A stretch of 9,243 nucleotides of DNA, from positions 1 to 9,243 of the forward strand of contig JBAXOM010000084.1 of assembly GCA_037133215.1 (NCBI GenBank). The letters are read 5' to 3'. The notes beneath the pieces are model-generated. The model did no database searches. It was not told the origin of the DNA and saw only the letters and a list, made by a program, of their open reading frames with translations. The stretch's first letter is position 1; each line of letters starts with the position of its first letter. Of the stretch, positions 1 to 6,770 are shown in pieces. This DNA comes from F1-60-MAGs149 sp037133215 (lineage in GTDB: Bacteria; Actinomycetota; Thermoleophilia; Gaiellales; F1-60-MAGs149). Both the position numbers and the translations under genes were made by a program.

Positions 1-1019
1 AGCGCGAGGTGCGCGTCTTCCCAGTCGGCAGCGGCCTGGTCGAAGTAGACGAGGCGCGTCTTCTTAAACTCGTTGATCGAGTACAGCACGGCGTACTCGT
101 CGAGGCCCGTCTCCTTGGAGAGGGCGGCGAGCACGGCTTCGCATTCTTCCTTGTCGCGACCATGTGTCATCGAGAAGAGGCGGTACGGCCAGTCGCTGTA
201 GATTGGGCGCTCGTAGCAATGCGAGACGCCGCGATACGAGGCCATGATGCGGCCGGCCTCATCGACACGATCTTCGTCGACGATCCAGACGCCCATGCCG
301 TTCTGACCAAAACCGGCCTTGCGGTGGTTGACGACGGCGGCAAAGCGACGCATGCGTCCGTCGGACAGCAACTCGCGTCCCATCTCCATCAGTTCGGCGA
401 CGGTAAACCCGTACTGCTCGGCCAGATCCTTGAAGGGCTCGGGAACCGCGGCGAGGTCTGTCTGCAGGGCGCGAACAGCGGCAATCTCGCGATCGCTCGG
501 CGGACGATGTGGAGCCTCGAGCGACGGTTGTGGTCGCACCTTCTTGGCGGCGGGGTCTCGGCCACCAACCATGTCGAGATCGACACCAATCTTGTAGAAG
601 CGGATCGCCGGTAGCGGACGGATCGACTCGACGTCAGCCATGCGGCCGAGCAGGTCGATCGTCTCGTCGAGCCCGATCTTCGAGTCGCCCGGCACGGCGA
701 TCGTGAACCACAGGTCGAACGCGTGCTCGCGCTCGTAGTTGTGGGTCACGCCGGGGTGGGCGCTGACGATGTCGGCCGCAAGCTGCTGCGTGCCTGGCTT
801 GGTGCGGGCCGCGACGAGGCTCGACTTGTAGCCGAGTCGGCGCGTGTCAAAGATCCCCGAGATCTGTCGCACGACGCCCTCGCCGCGCAGCCGAGAGATT
901 CGCTCGAGCATCTCATCCTCTGGCATCTCAATCTCTGCCGCAAGTGCGCCCCAAGGGCGTTCTACGAACGGCAGTTCGTTCTGCAATCGATCTAGTAAGC
1001 GTCGGTCAGCGTCATCCAT
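1..1019 (-). CDS. Siroheme decarboxylase-like, fused AhbA/AhbB (NirDL-type) two-domain AsnC/Lrp-fold protein, 3' end cut by window
   Basis: The frame is open from ATG at 1019 to the window edge: 339 residues with no stop. The protein is a tandem of two AsnC/Lrp-like units. Unit 1 has a winged-helix HTH at about residues 5-60, then an alpha/beta domain with THNYERE (92-98), the string FDLWFTI (101-107) and the end motif RPLPAIRFYKIGVDLDM (134-150). Unit 2 has an HTH at about 175-230, GMGVWIV (241-247), and SHCYERP plus WPYRLFSMTHG (266-287). The paired HxYxR motifs and the FxIGVDxDM ending are typical of siroheme decarboxylases, which convert siroheme to 12,18-didecarboxysiroheme for heme d1 or alternative heme synthesis. 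They are often misannotated as transcription regulators. The family's fused forms are about this long, so only a short C-terminal piece is probably missing. No Shine-Dalgarno precedes the ATG; a promoter 7 nt upstream suggests a leaderless mRNA. A true AsnC regulator is the less likely alternative, because regulators normally carry a single unit. Confidence 0.8.
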   Translation of the reverse strand, partial: MDDADRRLLDRLQNELPFVERPWGALAAEIEMPEDEMLERISRLRGEGVVRQISGIFDTRRLGYKSSLVAARTKPGTQQLAADIVSAHPGVTHNYEREHAFDLWFTIAVPGDSKIGLDETIDLLGRMADVESIRPLPAIRFYKIGVDLDMVGGRDPAAKKVRPQPSLEAPHRPPSDREIAAVRALQTDLAAVPEPFKDLAEQYGFTVAELMEMGRELLSDGRMRRFAAVVNHRKAGFGQNGMGVWIVDEDRVDEAGRIMASYRGVSHCYERPIYSDWPYRLFSMTHGRDKEECEAVLAALSKETGLDEYAVLYSINEFKKTRLVYFDQAAADWEDAHLA

Positions 1020-1026
1020 ACCGTGT

Positions 1027-1055
1027 AGCGTCAGCGCCCTTGCCCGGTCTGTCAA
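1027..1055 (-). promoter_or_regulatory. Promoter of the siroheme decarboxylase-like gene
   Basis: Read on the minus strand, a perfect TTGACA -35 box (1055-1050) is followed by a 17-bp spacer and GACGCT (1032-1027). The latter keeps only the A2 and T6 positions of the -10 consensus. It ends 7 nt before the ATG at 1019, so transcription would start at or next to the start codon. That fits the absence of a ribosome binding site. The -35 is strong and the -10 is weak. Confidence 0.5.
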
Positions 1056-1080
1056 ACGGGGTCATACCTCCGACGACCCG

Positions 1081-1089
1081 TGATAGCCT
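1081..1089 (+). promoter_or_regulatory. Extended -10 promoter element of the cytochrome c gene
   Basis: TGA-TAGCCT (1081-1089) fits an extended -10 (TGn followed by TAnnnT). No convincing -35 lies 16-18 bp upstream. Initiation about 6-7 nt downstream, near 1096, would give a leader of about 45 nt that includes the inverted repeat at 1103-1118. This is a motif match only. Confidence 0.35.
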
Positions 1090-1102
1090 GCGTTCGTCAT
1101 CC

Positions 1103-1118
1103 GGGGACACCTGTCCCC
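1103..1118. promoter_or_regulatory. Perfect inverted repeat, operator or leader hairpin
   Basis: GGGGACA, two bases (CC), then TGTCCCC form 7-bp perfect arms. The repeat lies between the divergent decarboxylase-like and cytochrome c genes, 22 nt before the cytochrome ATG. As DNA it could bind a dimeric regulator; as RNA it could fold as a 6-bp GC-rich stem with a 4-nt loop. I do not recognise it as an FNR/NnrR (TTGAT-type) or LexA site. Confidence 0.5.
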
Positions 1119-1140
1119 CGAAACAAGGGTTACTGCTGAC

Positions 1141-1632
1141 ATGGAGACGCGCCGCCTCATCGCCATCGTGATCGCTCTTGGAGCGCTCACTCTCGGAATC
1201 CTGACTGCCTGCGGCGGAGGTACCGATGCCGCCGGCACGCTCGGTGGCGAAGTTACGATCGGCACGGGCACCAATCCGACGTCGACGCCTGTCGTTACGG
1301 GTGACGTTGATCCTGCTGCGACAACCGCGGCAGACGCAGGCGCAACCACGGCTGCCGATACGGGCGCTACAACGGCTGCTGCCGCCGAGGGCGATGCGGC
1401 TGCTGGCGCGGCTGTCTTCTCGAGCGCAGGCTGTGGCGGTTGTCATACGTTGGCTGCCGCCGGCTCGGCTGGCAACGTCGGACCGAACCTCGATGAGCTG
1501 AAGCCCGACTACGCAGCTGTTCTGTATCAGGTCACGAACGGTGGTGGTGGCATGCCCGTCTACGGCGACACCCTGTCTGTAACCGATATCCAAAACGTCT
1601 CGGCCTACGTGTCGCAGAACGCCGGCAAGTAG
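1141..1632 (+). CDS. Monoheme cytochrome c lipoprotein
   Basis: 163 aa. The N-terminus has basic residues (R4, R5), a hydrophobic stretch at 6-21 and a lipobox LTAC with C24, so the mature protein is probably lipid-anchored on the outer face of the cytoplasmic membrane. A low-complexity linker (about 25-84) rich in Gly, Ala, Thr and Asp contains a triple repeat. The C-terminal domain (about 85-163) is a small class I cytochrome c: heme-binding CGGCH (98-102), a GPNL motif (114-117), a probable axial Met at M138 in GGMPVYG, and a final helix at 147-160. It likely carries single electrons between membrane complexes or to a terminal oxidase or reductase. The start is ATG; an AAGGG lies 11-12 nt upstream, a poor ribosome binding site. 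It is divergent from the siroheme decarboxylase-like gene, so a link to a heme-d1 or other reductase is possible but is inference. The HAD gene follows after 3 bp. Confidence 0.92.
   Translation: METRRLIAIVIALGALTLGILTACGGGTDAAGTLGGEVTIGTGTNPTSTPVVTGDVDPAATTAADAGATTAADTGATTAAAAEGDAAAGAAVFSSAGCGGCHTLAAAGSAGNVGPNLDELKPDYAAVLYQVTNGGGGMPVYGDTLSVTDIQNVSAYVSQNAGK
1318..1392 (+). repeat. Triple Ala/Thr linker repeat inside the cytochrome c gene
   Basis: Three consecutive units encode ATTAADAG (residues 60-67), ATTAADTG (68-75) and ATTAAAAEG (76-84). Units are 24, 24 and 27 bp and differ mostly at synonymous positions, so the protein repeat is older than a fresh DNA slippage event. The segment is a flexible tether between the lipid anchor and the heme domain. 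Confidence 0.8.
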
Positions 1633-1635
1633 TTC

Positions 1636-2472
1636 GTGCCGCTTCCTGACGGGCTCGATGCGGACGCCGTCGAAGGCGTCTTCGTCGATCTCGACGGGAC
1701 GGTCGTTCATCACGCTGAGCTCCTACCGACGGCAATTGAGGCAGTAGCCGCGCTGCAGGCGACGGGCGTGCCGGTCGTTGTTGCAACCGGTCGGATGTTT
1801 ATCTCGGCCTGCCGCTTCGCCAATCTTTTGCACGCGGCCGACCCGGTGATCTGCTTCCAGGGCGCTCTCGTTGGCAGTCGTTCGACGGGAGAGGTGTTGC
1901 TGCATGAGCAGCTCGAGCTGGAGGCGGCGCGCGAGATCATCGCTGCGATTGTCGAGACGGGCGAGCACATCAATGTGATGACGTCCGATTCGTTCTACGT
2001 CTCCGAGGACAACGCGGAGGCGCAGCGGTATGCGCAGAGTGCCCGCGTCCCTGTCAATGCCGTTGGCGATCTTGTCGCGTGGCTCGACCAGCCGATTACG
2101 AAGCTCGTCGTCTCGGGCGAGCCGGAGCGCATGGATGCCTTGCGCGATTTGCTGGTCCCCGAGTTTGGTGACCGCGCCTTTATTGCGAAGTCGCTGCCGT
2201 TCTATCTCGAGGTTGCGGCACCCGGTGTTCATAAGGGTGTTGGCTGTGCCTTCGTGGCCGACCTCCTGGGCATGCGCCAAGAGAACTGTGTCTCGATTGG
2301 CGATGGCGAGAACGACCTCGAGCTGATCGACTGGGCGGGTTTTGGGATCGCTGTTGGTGGTGGGCACCCCGAACTAATCGAGCGTGCCGATTGGGTCGCT
2401 CCCTCGATCGACGACGACGGCGTACCTCGCGTGTTGCACGCCATCGCCGCCGCCCGTAGCCAGCGTCTCTGA
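1636..2472 (+). CDS. HAD-superfamily (Cof-like, type IIB) phosphatase
   Basis: 278 aa. All four HAD motifs are visible: I, DLDGT with nucleophile D18 and acid/base D20; II, ATGR with T51; III, K200 in PGVHKG; IV, GDGEND (222-227), which binds Mg2+. The long segment between motifs II and III (about 80-190) is the type IIB cap, as in Cof/YbiV-type sugar-phosphate or flavin-nucleotide phosphatases. At the usual NGA position of the family it reads FQGALV (74-79). The substrate cannot be told from sequence. It is expected in the cytoplasm. The GTG start at 1636 lies 3 bp after the cytochrome c stop and places motif I at the usual distance from the N-terminus. There is no clear Shine-Dalgarno, so translation is probably coupled to the upstream gene. 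serS begins 26 bp downstream. Confidence 0.88.
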   Translation: MPLPDGLDADAVEGVFVDLDGTVVHHAELLPTAIEAVAALQATGVPVVVATGRMFISACRFANLLHAADPVICFQGALVGSRSTGEVLLHEQLELEAAREIIAAIVETGEHINVMTSDSFYVSEDNAEAQRYAQSARVPVNAVGDLVAWLDQPITKLVVSGEPERMDALRDLLVPEFGDRAFIAKSLPFYLEVAAPGVHKGVGCAFVADLLGMRQENCVSIGDGENDLELIDWAGFGIAVGGGHPELIERADWVAPSIDDDGVPRVLHAIAAARSQRL

Positions 2473-2486
2473 CGCCCGACCCCGGT

Positions 2487-2492
2487 TAGGCT
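2487..2492 (+). promoter_or_regulatory. Candidate leaderless -10 box for serS
   Basis: TAGGCT matches TAnnnT and ends 6 nt before the serS GTG, the same spacing seen before the genes at 5829 and 7750. No good -35 is present. The gap after the HAD stop (26 bp) is large enough for a separate start of transcription, so serS may be transcribed both from here and by readthrough. Confidence 0.35.
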
Positions 2493-2498
2493 TCTCCT

Positions 2499-3785
2499 GT
2501 GATTGATCTCCGCCTTGTCCGCAGCGATCCCGACATGGTCCGCGAGGCGTTGGCGCGTCGTGGCGATGAGGCACTGCTTGATCCAGTGCTCACGCTCGAT
2601 ACGGAGCGCCGCGCCTTGCAGGTGCAGGTCGACGAGCTCCGCGCCGAGCGCAATCGTGCGTCCGAGACGATTGGGCAACTGAAGCGCGCGGCCAAGGACG
2701 ATCCAGCTGCGGCAGAGCAGGCCGATGCCGTCTCGGCCGAGATGCGTACCTTGAAGGACACGCTGGATGGTCTCGAGGAGTCGCTCAAGTCTGTTGATGA
2801 GCAGCTCGACACTGCGCTGCTTGTTGTGCCAAACCTCCCCCACCCCGACTCGCCGCTTGGCAATACGGATGAGGACGCGCGCGAGCTGCGTGTCGTGGGC
2901 GAGATTCCGACCTTCGATTTCGAGCCGCGTGACCACCTCGAGCTGGCCGGTAGCGGCATCGACATGGAGCGCGGCGCCCGCACGTCTGGCTCGCGCTTCG
3001 GCTACCTAACCGGCGACATTGCGCGCCTCTGGTGGGCGATTTCGCGGATGGCTCTCGACCAGCTCGGCGAGGGTGGCTTTACTCCGGTTGTGCCGCCTGT
3101 CTTGGTGCGCGAGGAGGCGATGTTTGCGACGGGCTTCTTCCCGACCGATCGTCAGAGTGTCTATAGCCTCGAAGACGATGACCTCTTTCTCGTTGGTACG
3201 AGCGAGGTGCCGCTCGCCGCACTCCATGCGGACGAGATCCTCGTCGCCGATGAGTTGCCACTCCGCTATGCCGGGCTCTCGTCGTGCTTTCGTCGCGAGG
3301 CTGGCGCTGCCGGTCGCGACACGCGTGGCATCTTTCGTCTGCATCAGTTTGAGAAGGTCGAGATGTTCTCGTTCTGTCATCCCGACAAGTCGTGGGACGA
3401 GCATTTGCATCTGCTCGCACTCGAGGAGTCGATCGCGCAGAAGCTGGAACTCACGTACCGCGTCGTCGACATCGCTGTCGGCGATCTTGGCGCGTCGGCG
3501 GCTCGTAAGTACGACATCGAGACGTGGCTGCCCAGCCAGCAGAAGTTTCGCGAGATGACGAGTTGCTCGAACTGCACCGATTATCAGGCGCGCCGACTCG
3601 ATGCCCGCTTCCGTGAGGAGAAGGGCAGCCCGCAGACGCTGCATACGCTTAACGGTACTGCCGTGACAAGCTCGCGCACCGTCATCTCCGTGCTCGAGCA
3701 GCATCAGCAGAAGGACGGCACGGTCGCTGTGCCCCAGGCCTTGCTGCAGTACGGCGCACCGACCGTGATCGATCCACGAAGCTAG
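2499..3785 (+). CDS. serS: Seryl-tRNA synthetase
   Basis: 428 aa, the normal length. It charges tRNA-Ser with serine in the cytoplasm using ATP. The N-terminus MIDLRLVRSDPDMV is the typical SerRS opening. Residues about 27-105 form the charged antiparallel coiled-coil arm that grips the long variable arm of tRNA-Ser. The class II core follows: motif 1 region with GFTPVVPP (193-200), the serine-binding loop GTSEVPL (233-239), motif 2 starting at SSCFRREAG (261-269) and continuing to FEKVEMF (284-290), and motif 3 from LNGTAV (384-389) with R393 in SSRT and the run to Q401-Q404. GTG start; no Shine-Dalgarno; a TAnnnT box lies 6 nt upstream. The APC permease gene follows after 6 bp, suggesting cotranscription. 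No key residue appears to be missing. Confidence 0.97.
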   Translation: MIDLRLVRSDPDMVREALARRGDEALLDPVLTLDTERRALQVQVDELRAERNRASETIGQLKRAAKDDPAAAEQADAVSAEMRTLKDTLDGLEESLKSVDEQLDTALLVVPNLPHPDSPLGNTDEDARELRVVGEIPTFDFEPRDHLELAGSGIDMERGARTSGSRFGYLTGDIARLWWAISRMALDQLGEGGFTPVVPPVLVREEAMFATGFFPTDRQSVYSLEDDDLFLVGTSEVPLAALHADEILVADELPLRYAGLSSCFRREAGAAGRDTRGIFRLHQFEKVEMFSFCHPDKSWDEHLHLLALEESIAQKLELTYRVVDIAVGDLGASAARKYDIETWLPSQQKFREMTSCSNCTDYQARRLDARFREEKGSPQTLHTLNGTAVTSSRTVISVLEQHQQKDGTVAVPQALLQYGAPTVIDPRS

Positions 3786-3791
3786 ACCTCG

Positions 3792-5207
3792 GTGGAGAGC
3801 TCGAAGCGCAGTCTCACCCGCACCGTCGGTCTGGTCGGCGTGGTTGGCGTATCGATCGCGGGTATGGCCCCGACGCTGGCGATGAACCTCAATCCGCAGC
3901 AACTCGCGAGCCATGTCGGCTCTGCCGTGCCGCTCGTCTTTGCGCTCGCGACGGTTGCGATACTTTTGATCGCCTGGTGTTTCGCTCGCCTCAGCCGCGA
4001 ATACCCGACGGCTGGCTCGGTGTATCGCTTCGTCGGCGAGACCCTCGGCGTACGCACCGGCGTCATCTCGGGTTGGTCGATGCTTGGTGCCTATTTCTGT
4101 TTTGCGGGACTCGTCCTGAGTGGCTTCGCAATCTTTATGGCGAGCCTGCTCGATGCAACGGGTGTCTGGACAGGTGCGAATGCAGACGTCATCGCGATTT
4201 GCGGAACGGTGCTGGTGTTGGTGCTGTCACTCGCACCGGTTCACCGCGTCACCGTGGTGCTGCTCCTCGTTGAGGTCGTCTCGGTGCTGGCGATGCTCGT
4301 GCTCGCTGTGTTCGTTTTCGTCCAAGTCGACTTGGGCAGCATGGGGTTGGGTGCGGTTGATCTGTTTATCCCGACCGACGGGATCCCCTTTTCGGAGGTG
4401 GCGTTGGCGCTGTCGTTTGGACTTTTGTCGTTCGCAGGGTTCGAGCAGGCGGCGACGCTTGGTGAGGATGCTATTGACCCTCGGCGGCAGATCCCGATTG
4501 CCTTGATCGGCACGACGCTGTTTGCTGGCCTCGCGTTCGTCATCATTTCGGCCGCCGAAGTCGTTGGCATTTATGACACCAAGGGCGGCATGACCGCCTT
4601 TGCAAACGCACCGGGGCTTCTGCAGACGCTCGGTGATCGCTACGTCTCGGACGGAGCGGGCGATGTGTTTGCGGCGTTCGCCGTCGCCTCGGCTCTGGCA
4701 GGTGCGCTCGGGCTCACGGTCGCGTCGACGCGTCTGATTTTCGCCTTCGCACGCGACCTCACCCCCACGCGAGCAATCGCCAAGACGTCGGCACAAGGCG
4801 AGATGCCACGGATCGGCATCGTGTTCTGTGCACTGATTGGCCTCGTTGAGTACGCCTTTGTTCGTGTCGTCTGTGGTGGCACGCCAGACGATTCGTTCTT
4901 CTGGTGGAGTACCGCGGGGGCACTGCTGATCCTCGTGCCGTACATGTTGCTGTCGATCGGCGCGGGCACGATGTTCGCCCGTTTGAAAGGGATTGGTCGA
5001 CTCGAGATCATCATTCCAGTGCTTGCCGTCGCCGTGATTGCCTACACCTTGAAGGTCAACGTGTTTCCGCTCGGCGAGGGGGCGTATCGCGTGATCCCGT
5101 TCCTCGTGATTGCCTGGATTGCTGCCGCCATCGTCGCGACGATCGTTTGGCCATCACTGCTCCAGCGTGTCCACTACGGTCTGTTAGGCAACGAAACTGA
5201 TTCTTAG
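3792..5207 (+). CDS. APC-superfamily amino-acid permease
   Basis: 471 aa with about 12 predicted membrane segments. These include roughly 11-31, 45-65, 92-120, 133-149, 153-178, 200-216, 236-258, 293-320, 341-360, 371-397, 404-421 and 433-454. The glycine-rich first helix (VGLVGVVGVSIAGMAP, 12-27) is the unwound substrate-binding TM1 of the APC fold. The block SREYPTAGSVYRFV (68-81) after TM2 and FAGFEQAA (214-221) with LGEDAIDPRRQIP (223-235) in TM6 and its loop are hallmark APC signatures. It probably imports an amino acid or amine by proton or ion coupling; the substrate is unknown. The GTG start lies 6 bp after the serS stop, with no ribosome binding site, so it is probably in the serS operon. 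Its last 4 bases overlap the convergent gene's stop. Confidence 0.9.
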   Translation: MESSKRSLTRTVGLVGVVGVSIAGMAPTLAMNLNPQQLASHVGSAVPLVFALATVAILLIAWCFARLSREYPTAGSVYRFVGETLGVRTGVISGWSMLGAYFCFAGLVLSGFAIFMASLLDATGVWTGANADVIAICGTVLVLVLSLAPVHRVTVVLLLVEVVSVLAMLVLAVFVFVQVDLGSMGLGAVDLFIPTDGIPFSEVALALSFGLLSFAGFEQAATLGEDAIDPRRQIPIALIGTTLFAGLAFVIISAAEVVGIYDTKGGMTAFANAPGLLQTLGDRYVSDGAGDVFAAFAVASALAGALGLTVASTRLIFAFARDLTPTRAIAKTSAQGEMPRIGIVFCALIGLVEYAFVRVVCGGTPDDSFFWWSTAGALLILVPYMLLSIGAGTMFARLKGIGRLEIIIPVLAVAVIAYTLKVNVFPLGEGAYRVIPFLVIAWIAAAIVATIVWPSLLQRVHYGLLGNETDS

Positions 5208-5776
5208 CGTCGGAAGAATTGTCGAATGCGCGGGTGTGGCTTGCCTTCTGCACCGATCAGACCGAACAGCAGGGCGAGTGCGAGCAGCGCGCCACCAACC
5301 CATCCGAGCTTGATGCTGACAACCACGACGGCGACGGCTCCTGGCACCAGCAGAAGCCAGGTACCGATCAACTTGTGTGTGCCTTTGTGGCGAAAGAAGC
5401 GGTCGACTTTGATCAGCTTGAGGAGTTTTTGAACGAGGATCAGAACGGGGATCAGTGCTTCGAGGCTTGATCCAGCGAAGACGGTGATCCAGCCTGGCCA
5501 CGCCGCAAAGAGAATGAAGAGTGTCAGTCGGTGGTGGCGGATCCAGTCGATGCGGTCGGGCGCGAGCGGTAGGAGCACGAGCACTTCGAGCACGAAGACG
5601 CCCCAGATCACCCAGTCGAGCCAGAGCCCCGCAGTCTTGACGGAGGGGTCTGTCCAGATCAGCGGCACGACGACGGCGGGGATTGCCAACAGGGCGGCAA
5701 CGGTGGTGGGCGCGACAAACCACTGCTCAGCACGCTCGGCGCGCGCGGCGCGTCTCTGATATTCGACAGTCTCCAC
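5204..5776 (-). CDS. Voltage-sensor-like membrane protein lacking a K+ channel pore
   Basis: 190 aa from the GTG at 5776. The frame is open further upstream, but that extension would run through the divergent gene's promoter and N-terminus and reads as low-complexity basic sequence. The N-terminus (1-20) is charged and helical. Membrane segments are about 23-41, 53-72, 84-102, then an S4-like stretch 108-129, then two hydrophobic segments at about 136-154 and 156-175. The S2-like part WVIWGVFVLEV (55-65) has the F-x-x-E pattern of voltage-sensor domains. In the S4-like part, K117, K120, K123, R126 and R129 fall at every third residue. The layout resembles actinobacterial Kv-type channels, but S3 lacks its usual Asp and no TVGYG-like filter or pore helix follows. 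It could be a degenerate channel, a free voltage-sensor protein, or an unrelated membrane protein. The stop overlaps the permease stop by 4 bp, and it is divergent from the DMT pair. Confidence 0.7.
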   Translation of the reverse strand: METVEYQRRAARAERAEQWFVAPTTVAALLAIPAVVVPLIWTDPSVKTAGLWLDWVIWGVFVLEVLVLLPLAPDRIDWIRHHRLTLFILFAAWPGWITVFAGSSLEALIPVLILVQKLLKLIKVDRFFRHKGTHKLIGTWLLLVPGAVAVVVVSIKLGWVGGALLALALLFGLIGAEGKPHPRIRQFFRR

Positions 5777-5815
5777 TGCGCTAAGTCTGTGTGACCCACC
5801 GGGGGTCGGTCGCGG

Positions 5816-5821
5816 TAGCGT
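5816..5821 (+). promoter_or_regulatory. Leaderless -10 box for the first DMT transporter gene
   Basis: TAGCGT (TAnnnT) ends 7 nt before the ATG at 5829. A possible weak -35, TGACCC (5792-5797), lies 18 bp upstream. An in-frame GTG at 5820 overlaps this box, so the box favours the ATG at 5829 as the real start. GGAG at 5822-5825 lies only 3 nt from the ATG, too close to act as a normal ribosome binding site. Confidence 0.45.
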
Positions 5822-5828
5822 GGAGAGT

Positions 5829-6770
5829 ATGACGGGGCTGTTGAGGAGTGCTGGGACGCGCCGCGCCATGCTCATCCTCGGGCTGGGCACGCTCGTGATC
5901 ACGCTGCAAGACCCGATCATCAAGGCGACGATGGGTACGTACCCTGTTGCTGAGGCGGTTGCGATCCGGTCGGTCGTCGCACTGCCGATCTTCCTTGTCC
6001 TGCTCAACCGCCTCGGCGGTTGGCGTGTCGCCTTCGAGGGCAATACGCGCCAGTCGATCATTCGCGCGCTGCTGTTTATGGTCGCGTACACGACCTACTT
6101 TCTGGCCTTTCCGGCAATGCCGCTGGCGACTGTGGTCGCGTTGTACTTCACGGCTCCTCTCTTTGTGGTTCTGCTGTCGCGCCCGTATCTGGGTGAGCGC
6201 CAGAGTCTCGGCCGCTGGATCGCGGTGCTCATTGGCTTTGCCGGCGCCGTGGTCGTCGCGCAGCCGGGCACCGGCGGCATTGGCTGGGCTGCGCTCCTGC
6301 CCGTCTCCGCTGCTGCGCTTTACGCTTTCGGCCAACTGATGGCGCGGCGCTACGGCGAGGGCACGCCGGCGACGGTGATGGCGTTTCATCAGAACAGCGT
6401 GTACCTCGTTGGGGCGATGCTCTTCTCGTTTATCGCGATGCCGTTTGCGACTGCGCCGGGCGCGTCGGGCAGCATGGCGTTCTTGTTGCGGTCGTGGGTG
6501 ATGCCCGATACCAAGGATCTAATCCTGCTCGGACTGTGTGGGCCGATTGCTGTTGGCGGCACGATCCTGCTGACCAAGGCCTATCGCGAGGCACCACCCG
6601 GCGCCGTTACGCCGATCGAGTACATGGCGTTGATTTGGGACACCCTCTGGGGCTTTGCAATCTTTGCTGAGGTCCCGAATGGCGCCACCATTGTCGGAGC
6701 GTTCTTGATTATTGCGAGTGGCATTTTTGCGATCACACGCGGCACGAGCACGGCGCGGGTGGCGCAGTGA
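5829..6770 (+). CDS. EamA/DMT-superfamily transporter, first of a tandem pair
   Basis: 313 aa with about ten membrane helices arranged as two five-helix EamA repeats. The first repeat covers about 12-145 and the second about 155-305. Recognisable DMT features are LQDPIIKA (26-33) in the first helix, a TAPLFVVLLS stretch (108-117) with LGER (121-124) before the end of repeat 1, and EYMALIWDTLWGFAIF (264-279) followed by GAFLIIASGI (290-299) in the last two helices. Such proteins move small metabolites across the cytoplasmic membrane, often as exporters of amino acids or nucleosides; the substrate here cannot be read from sequence. The ATG start at 5829 is chosen over the GTG at 5820 for two reasons: the -10 box spacing fits it, and it makes the protein exactly as long as its downstream paralogue. 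Its stop overlaps the next start by 4 bp. Confidence 0.9.
   Translation: MTGLLRSAGTRRAMLILGLGTLVITLQDPIIKATMGTYPVAEAVAIRSVVALPIFLVLLNRLGGWRVAFEGNTRQSIIRALLFMVAYTTYFLAFPAMPLATVVALYFTAPLFVVLLSRPYLGERQSLGRWIAVLIGFAGAVVVAQPGTGGIGWAALLPVSAAALYAFGQLMARRYGEGTPATVMAFHQNSVYLVGAMLFSFIAMPFATAPGASGSMAFLLRSWVMPDTKDLILLGLCGPIAVGGTILLTKAYREAPPGAVTPIEYMALIWDTLWGFAIFAEVPNGATIVGAFLIIASGIFAITRGTSTARVAQ

Noticed and set aside
9..614. Rightward open frame (201 codons) at the left edge
   Set aside because: Opposite the siroheme decarboxylase-like gene, whose protein has clear motifs throughout this stretch.
1..1019. Plain AsnC/Lrp transcription regulator
   Set aside because: Two AsnC-like units in one chain with HNYER/HCYER and FYKIGVDLDM motifs fit siroheme decarboxylases rather than single-unit regulators.
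1723..2367. Leftward open frame (214 codons) opposite the HAD phosphatase gene
   Set aside because: Lies wholly inside a gene with all four HAD motifs. The translation shows no family motif.
3006..3914. Long leftward open frame (302 codons) opposite serS
   Set aside because: Antisense to a certain seryl-tRNA synthetase gene. No recognisable domain, and the composition is that of the reverse complement of biased codons.
5820..5828. GTG at 5820 as start of the first DMT gene
   Set aside because: It overlaps the TAGCGT -10 box. ATG at 5829 has the leaderless spacing and gives the same length as the paralogue.
5777..6091. N-terminal extension of the voltage-sensor-like protein to a start at 6091
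   Set aside because: It would overlap the first DMT gene and its promoter on the other strand, and the added 105 residues are low-complexity and basic. GTG at 5776 fits better.
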